NCBI RefSeq assembly: GCF_020149765.1
Contig: NZ_CP083809.1
Location: forward strand, 3,906,001 to 3,970,000
Direction of reading: 5' to 3'
Source of the DNA: Pantoea agglomerans
GTDB taxonomy: Bacteria > Pseudomonadota > Gammaproteobacteria > Enterobacterales > Enterobacteriaceae
Length of the DNA: 64,000 bases
Of this stretch, positions 59,662 through 64,000 are shown piece by piece. Under the pieces are notes generated by a model, which made no database searches, was not told the origin of the DNA, and saw only the letters and a program-made list of their open reading frames with translations. The translations under genes were made by a program, and so were the position numbers. Each line of letters starts with the position of its first letter. Positions within the stretch are counted from its first letter, which is position 1.

Positions 59662-59914
59662 GAGGGGTAAAGACTCCAGACCGGGCTAATTAAGCTAAAA
59701 CAAGGGTTCTGAGTATACCTGCGCCACTTCTCATGTACAGACGCTAAGCGGCCAGAGTTACGATTTGTGCGTCATTTTCTAAAAAAAATTGCCGTATCGC
59801 AAAAATGGCGTAACGCTTATTCAGCGTCAGGGTAAACACCGACATCTTTGGTAAAGGAAATCCCGCGGCGTTGCGCTGGTAAGCGGCTGTTCATCGTGGA
59901 ATAATCACTGGCCT

Positions 59915-61216
59915 ATGAAGGGAAAAGCGACTGTTTTAGCCACAAGGACTCGTCACAGCGGAAAGAAACGCCCGTTGCCTGCACACCTGTCCACTCTCTC
60001 CTTCAGCCTGCTCTGCGCGGGCGTTCTGTTATTGCCTGCGGCCGCGCACAGCGCCGACGACAGCAAATCGCAGCTGAAATCGATCCAGCAAGATATCGCC
60101 GAAAAAGAGAAAAGCGTTAAGGCGCAAAAAGTTGCGCGCAGCAAGCTGCTCGATCAGCTGCAGAGCCAGGAAAAGGTCATTGCGCAGGCCAGCCGTCAGC
60201 TGCGCGAAACCCGCAACAGCCTGAATGCGCTTAATCGCGAAGTCAGCCAGCTTACCGCCTCGATCGCGCGGCTGGAAAAGCAGCAGTCGCAGCAGGAAAC
60301 CCTGCTGGCTCAGCAGCTGGATGCGGCTTTCCGTCAGGGCAAACATAACGGCGTGCAGCTCTTGCTCGGCGGCGAGGAGAGCCAGCGCAGCGAACGCATT
60401 CTCGCCTACTTCGGCTACCTCAACGACGCGCGCCAGCAGAGCATCGACGCGCTGCAAAAAACCCGCCAGACGCTGGGCGAGCAAAAAGCGTCGCTGGAGC
60501 AGAAACAGCAGCAGCAAAAAACGCTGCTGGCCCAGCAGCAAGGCCAGCAGGAAAAGCTGCAGCAGGCGAGCGCGGCGCGCAAGAAAACCCTGAACGAACT
60601 GGAAAACGCGCTGGAAAAAGACCAGGCCGATCTGGTGGAGATGCGGCAGAACGAGAGCCGTCTGCAGGATAAAATCGCCCGGGCCGAACGCGAGGCGCGA
60701 GAGCGCGCGGCGCGCGAGGCGCGGGAAGCGGAAAAAGTGCGCCAGCGTCAGGCGCAGGCGAAAGCCAAAGGCTCGACCTACCAGCCGACGCAGAGCGAGC
60801 GCGAACTGGTGGCGCGCACCGGCGGCCTCGGCCGCGCAGGCGGCCAGGCGCTGTGGCCGGTGCGTGGCCGTATCGAACATCGCTTCGGCGAACAGCTTCA
60901 GGGCGAACTGCGCTGGAAAGGGCTGGTGATCGATGCGCCGGAAGGTGCCGAAGTCAAAGCGATCGCCGACGGCCGCGTACTAATGGCCGACTGGCTGCAG
61001 GGTTACGGGCTGGTGGTGGTGCTGGAGCACGGCAAAGGGGATATGAGTCTCTACGGCTATAACCAGAGCGCGCTGGTCAGCGTTGGCGCCCAGGTGAAGG
61101 CAGGACAGCCTATCGCCCTGGTGGGCACCAGCGGCGGACGCGGTACGCCGTCGCTCTATTTTGAAATCCGACGTCAGGGACAGGCAGTCAATCCACTCCC
61201 GTGGTTAGGAAGGTAA
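59915..61216 (+). CDS. envC: EnvC, murein hydrolase activator
   Basis: 433 residues (E. coli 419). A signal peptide (SFSLLCAGVLLLPAAAHSA) precedes a long coiled coil (about 50-280) and a C-terminal LytM domain that lacks catalytic metal ligands. The family end reads ADGRVLMADWLQGYGLVVVLEHGKGDMSLYGYNQSAL. It activates amidases AmiA/AmiB at the septum under FtsEX control. The yibN-envC gap (59662-59914) has no gpmM gene. Confidence 0.96.
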   Translation: MKGKATVLATRTRHSGKKRPLPAHLSTLSFSLLCAGVLLLPAAAHSADDSKSQLKSIQQDIAEKEKSVKAQKVARSKLLDQLQSQEKVIAQASRQLRETRNSLNALNREVSQLTASIARLEKQQSQQETLLAQQLDAAFRQGKHNGVQLLLGGEESQRSERILAYFGYLNDARQQSIDALQKTRQTLGEQKASLEQKQQQQKTLLAQQQGQQEKLQQASAARKKTLNELENALEKDQADLVEMRQNESRLQDKIARAEREARERAAREAREAEKVRQRQAQAKAKGSTYQPTQSERELVARTGGLGRAGGQALWPVRGRIEHRFGEQLQGELRWKGLVIDAPEGAEVKAIADGRVLMADWLQGYGLVVVLEHGKGDMSLYGYNQSALVSVGAQVKAGQPIALVGTSGGRGTPSLYFEIRRQGQAVNPLPWLGR

Positions 61217-62116
61217 GTGTTTTTTCAACGTCGCCATCTCGCCGCCGCTATCGGCGGACTGCTGTTAAGCTGCGCCGCCCATGCGGGCAAACTCGCCATC
61301 GTTATCGACGATTTCGGCTATTGCCCCTCTGAAGAGAACAAAGTGCTGCAGATGCCGGCCGCGATCTCTGTTGCGGTGTTGCCCAATGCGCCCGCGGCAC
61401 GTCAAATGGCCATCAAAGCGCATCAGGGTGGCCATGAAGTCCTGATCCATCTGCCGATGGCGCCGCTCAGCAAGCAGCCGCTGGAGAAAGATACCCTGAC
61501 GCCGGAGATGAGCAGCGAAGAGATCGCGCGCATCCTGCGCAGCGCGGTCAACAGCGTGCCCTACGCCGTCGGTCTGAATAACCATATGGGCAGCAAAATG
61601 ACCTCCAGCCTGCCCGGCATGGTCAAGGTGATGCAGACGCTTAATCAGTACAATTTTTATTTTCTCGACAGCATGACCATCGGCAACAGCCAGTCGATCC
61701 CCGCCGCGCAGGGCACGCATGTGAAGGTGCTGAAGCGCCGCGTTTTTCTGGACGATAGTCAGGATATCAACGCGATTCGCCAGCAGTTTACGCGCGCCGT
61801 GAAGCTGGCGCAGCGGGACGGCTACGCCATCGCTATTGGTCATCCACATCCCAATACGGTGCGCGTGCTGCAGCAGATGCTGCCGACCCTGCCCGCCGAT
61901 ATTACGCTGGTGCGTCCGAGCCAGCTGCTGAACGAACCGCTGCGCAGCGGGACGTCACCCGCGAAGCCACCTTCACGACCCTCAAAACCGACTTTCCAGC
62001 CGCCAGGGGTGTGTAAAGTGCAGCCGCAGCCGGTTCCGGCAACGAAGGTGTTTGAAGCGGTGTTGGAGAGCGCGAGCCAGAGCGTTGTTGTAAGGGAGCT
62101 GAAACAGCTTTTTTAA
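61217..62116 (+). CDS. yibQ: YibQ, divergent polysaccharide deacetylase family
   Basis: 299 residues. GTG start immediately after the envC stop (TAAGTG); signal peptide LAAAIGGLLLSCAAHA. Family motifs are KLAIVIDDFGY, LPMAP, GLNNHMGSKMT, FLDSMTIG and AIGHPHPNT. It resembles polysaccharide deacetylases, but activity is unproven. Translated with envC. A Pro-rich C-terminal tail (about 250-275) is variable. Confidence 0.94.
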   Translation: MFFQRRHLAAAIGGLLLSCAAHAGKLAIVIDDFGYCPSEENKVLQMPAAISVAVLPNAPAARQMAIKAHQGGHEVLIHLPMAPLSKQPLEKDTLTPEMSSEEIARILRSAVNSVPYAVGLNNHMGSKMTSSLPGMVKVMQTLNQYNFYFLDSMTIGNSQSIPAAQGTHVKVLKRRVFLDDSQDINAIRQQFTRAVKLAQRDGYAIAIGHPHPNTVRVLQQMLPTLPADITLVRPSQLLNEPLRSGTSPAKPPSRPSKPTFQPPGVCKVQPQPVPATKVFEAVLESASQSVVVRELKQLF

Positions 62117-62220
62117 GCCGCTATTTCACGCTGTGGATCAGCCTTAACATTCTTTTCTGACCAGAAATCACTATAATCCGGTGCGAGCGACGCTGACCGG
62201 TTATAAGGATTTCTGTCAGG

Positions 62221-63447
62221 ATGAGGACGGCAAAACAAAAAATTATGCTGCTGGATAACGGCAGAGAGTGGGGCGGCGGCACCAACAGCATGCTGGAGCT
62301 GCTTAAGCGCATCGACCGCAGCGCTTTCGATATTACCTGCTGCTTTTATCACAACTACGCGCGCGGCAACGGCGAAACCATCGAATCAGTTCTGAACGCC
62401 ATCGCTATTCCGGTCGTCTTTATTCCGCAGAGAAAGCAGCCCGGCTGGGCGAAGATCGCCAAGGAAGCGGCGCGCGCCCTGCTTTTCTTCAACCGTCGTC
62501 TGAAAAAAGAGGCGGTCGACGCTATCGACGCGCGCTGGCGCGTCTGGCCAAATGCCCGCAGGCTGCGCGCGCTGCTGCAGCAAGGCCGCTACGATACGCT
62601 CTATATGAATAATCAGCCCAGCACCAATGTCGAGGGCTATCTCGCCGCACGCGATCTTGATATTGCCGTGGTACAGCACTGCCGCATTGAGCCGCTGATG
62701 AATGCCCGCCTGGCAAAAATGGTGAACGATGAGTGCGACGCCGTTATTGCCGTTTCGCACGGCGTCAATCAGACCCTGCGCGCCAGCGGCGTTGAGGCGT
62801 CGCGCTGCTTTACCGTATCTAACGCCATTGATATCCATCAGCCGTTACCCGACCGGGCGACGGTGCGCCAGCGCCTAAACCTGCCGGCAGAGGCGTTTAT
62901 TTTCGGCACTATCGGCTCCCTGATCCTGCGAAAGTCAAACCACCATGTTCTGCAGGCGCTGAGCCAGTTTAACCAGGCCTGCCCCGAGGCAAACTGGAAA
63001 ATGATTGTGGTTGGCGATGGGCCTGAAGCGGCTGCGCTGCGCCAGCTGGCCGCCAGGGAAGCGATTCTCGATCGGGTTATCTTTACCGGTTTTCAGAATA
63101 ACGCGCTGGATTACCTCGCCGCGTTCGACGTCTTTATCCTGGCTTCCCGCAGCGAAGGTTTGCCGCGCGTCGTGCTGGAAGCGATGCTGGTGAATACCGC
63201 CGTGACGGGCTCCCGCGTGGTCGGCACGGAGGAGTTAATCAGCCATAACGACACCGGCCTGCTGTTCGAATATGGCGATGTGGCGCAACTAACTCAGCAC
63301 CTCGTCACACTCTGGCAGGATGACGCCTTGCGTCAACGATTAACCCATGCCGCGTCGGCGCGCGTTCGATCGCAATACGCCATCGAAACCTACGTGAACG
63401 GCGTGGAAACCATCTTAAAAAGCGTCACAAGGAAGAAGCATGCTTAA
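62221..63447 (+). CDS. GT4 glycosyltransferase, likely LPS core or envelope glycan
   Basis: 408 residues. GT-B fold, family 4: N-terminal LDNGREWGGGTNSML (acceptor domain), FGTIGSLILRKSNHHVLQAL at the C-domain start, GDGPEAAALRQLA, and the nucleotide-sugar signature ASRSEGLPRVVLEAMLVNTAV (EX7E type). Cytoplasmic, possibly membrane-associated. It lies where E. coli has yibD/waaH and the waa region, so an LPS-core role is likely but inferred from position. The sugar cannot be read. The next gene overlaps its end by 8 bp. Confidence 0.85.
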   Translation: MRTAKQKIMLLDNGREWGGGTNSMLELLKRIDRSAFDITCCFYHNYARGNGETIESVLNAIAIPVVFIPQRKQPGWAKIAKEAARALLFFNRRLKKEAVDAIDARWRVWPNARRLRALLQQGRYDTLYMNNQPSTNVEGYLAARDLDIAVVQHCRIEPLMNARLAKMVNDECDAVIAVSHGVNQTLRASGVEASRCFTVSNAIDIHQPLPDRATVRQRLNLPAEAFIFGTIGSLILRKSNHHVLQALSQFNQACPEANWKMIVVGDGPEAAALRQLAAREAILDRVIFTGFQNNALDYLAAFDVFILASRSEGLPRVVLEAMLVNTAVTGSRVVGTEELISHNDTGLLFEYGDVAQLTQHLVTLWQDDALRQRLTHAASARVRSQYAIETYVNGVETILKSVTRKKHA

Positions 63448-64000
63448 CTTTCTTAACCCACGTTTTCGCCGCGTGCGCGCACGCCATAATCTGCCGTACG
63501 CGCAGCCCGACGTGCAGGGCGCCATCCCCGTGACCTCTGTTGTTATTCCCTGCACCGGGGAAGATTACATTGAGGAGGCGAAGCTCAGCGCGCTGTTTGC
63601 CGAGCGCTTTGCCACCGCGGCGCAGGAGATTGTTATCGTCAGCGATCAGCCCGCCGCCGCATTTGGCGAACTCCCGCCTAAAACCCGCATTGTGACGCTT
63701 GAGGTGCCGCATCGCGAAGAGGCCTATCCCTATAAGCAAATTTATCGCAGCCGGCTGATTAAAATGCAGGCGCCGCTGCATGCGCAAGGAGAAGGGATTT
63801 TGATGATCGATTCCGATCTCAATCTGCTTAAAATGCCTGAAATTCAGATGAAAAACGGGCATTTTTACTCCAGCTTTCGCCAGGGCAAGATGATCGCCAA
63901 ACTGGCCGGCGCGGCGCAGGAGACGATCCCCGCCTACTATCAACTCAGCGTGCGCCCTTACCTTGAAGACCACGTTAACGGCGCCTATCTGGCGGCTACG
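63440..64000 (+). CDS. Putative GT-A-type glycosyltransferase (partial, runs off the window)
   Basis: 187 codons visible from ATG at 63440, within the end of the previous gene (8-bp overlap), and still open at 64000. N-terminus MLNFLNPRFRRVRARHNL, then a Rossmann-like start PVTSVVIPCTGEDYIEEAKL and a DxD-type motif in GILMIDSDLNLLK, consistent with a GT-A sugar transferase that binds metal-nucleotide sugar. I do not recognise a specific family. Tight coupling to the GT4 gene suggests the same LPS or glycan pathway. Confidence 0.75.
   Translation, partial: MLNFLNPRFRRVRARHNLPYAQPDVQGAIPVTSVVIPCTGEDYIEEAKLSALFAERFATAAQEIVIVSDQPAAAFGELPPKTRIVTLEVPHREEAYPYKQIYRSRLIKMQAPLHAQGEGILMIDSDLNLLKMPEIQMKNGHFYSSFRQGKMIAKLAGAAQETIPAYYQLSVRPYLEDHVNGAYLAAT

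Overview
The window is a GC-rich (high-50s percent by eye) stretch of enterobacterial chromosome. Nearly every protein can be aligned from memory with an Escherichia coli K-12 protein of almost the same length. The gene set and order point to the Erwiniaceae (Pantoea/Mixta/Erwinia type): a bcsOQABCDZ cellulose operon with both bcsG and bcsD, no menA between hslU and rraA, no gpmM between yibN and envC, and emrD next to glpX. Genus is an inference; no rRNA or species marker is present. Compared with E. coli the window joins blocks that lie apart there: bcs-dpp-proK-eptB and yiaG (about 79-80 min), met-rpmE-priA through cpxA (about 88-89 min), and trmL-cysE through the start of the LPS core region (about 81-82 min). 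Layout. 1-407 is the 3' end of bcsG. 408-1641 is a gene-free, repeat-rich island: a strong hairpin, a pair of about 100-bp inverted repeats, four 61-bp tandem repeats and seven 48-bp tandem repeats. 1642-13205 (minus) is the cellulose operon bcsO-Q-A-B-C-D-Z, with further in-frame tandem repeats inside bcsB (51 bp) and bcsO (45 bp). 13656-19506 (minus) is dppABCDF, the dipeptide/heme ABC importer. 19507-20855 is non-coding with direct repeats, a 101-bp imperfect palindrome and tRNA-Pro(CGG), whose 3' end and terminator are duplicated 162 bp downstream. 20891-25040 carries eptB (LPS modification), ohr/ohrR (organic peroxide defence), a small HD alarmone-hydrolase-like gene and yiaG. 25424-32350 holds a gamma-glutamyltransferase-family gene and the methionine regulon metF, metBL, metJ with recognisable Met boxes. 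32700-40528 holds rpmE, priA, cytR, ftsN, hslVU (with a sigma-32 promoter), rraA and zapB. 40949-52413 holds glpFKX, emrD, fpr, yiiQ, tpiA, cdh, sbp, pfkA and fieF. 52622-56043 holds a 59-residue KGG stress protein and cpxP/cpxRA with a perfect CpxR box. 56079-59661 holds trmL and the minus-strand yibN-grxC-secB-gpsA-cysE run. 59915-64000 holds envC, yibQ and two glycosyltransferase genes, the second running off the window. How the genes connect: cellulose synthesis and its phosphoethanolamine decoration (bcs), envelope modification and repair (eptB, cpx, envC, LPS glycosyltransferases), glycerol and triose metabolism (glpFKX, tpiA, pfkA, gpsA), sulfur/methionine supply (sbp, cysE, metB, metL, metF) and stress proteolysis (hslVU). 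I found no phage, IS transposase, CRISPR array or defence island. The genes are conventional; the unusual material is in the repeat-rich non-coding islands, the tandem repeats of the cellulose operon, the tRNA-Pro 3'-end duplication and the two locus-specific gene absences.
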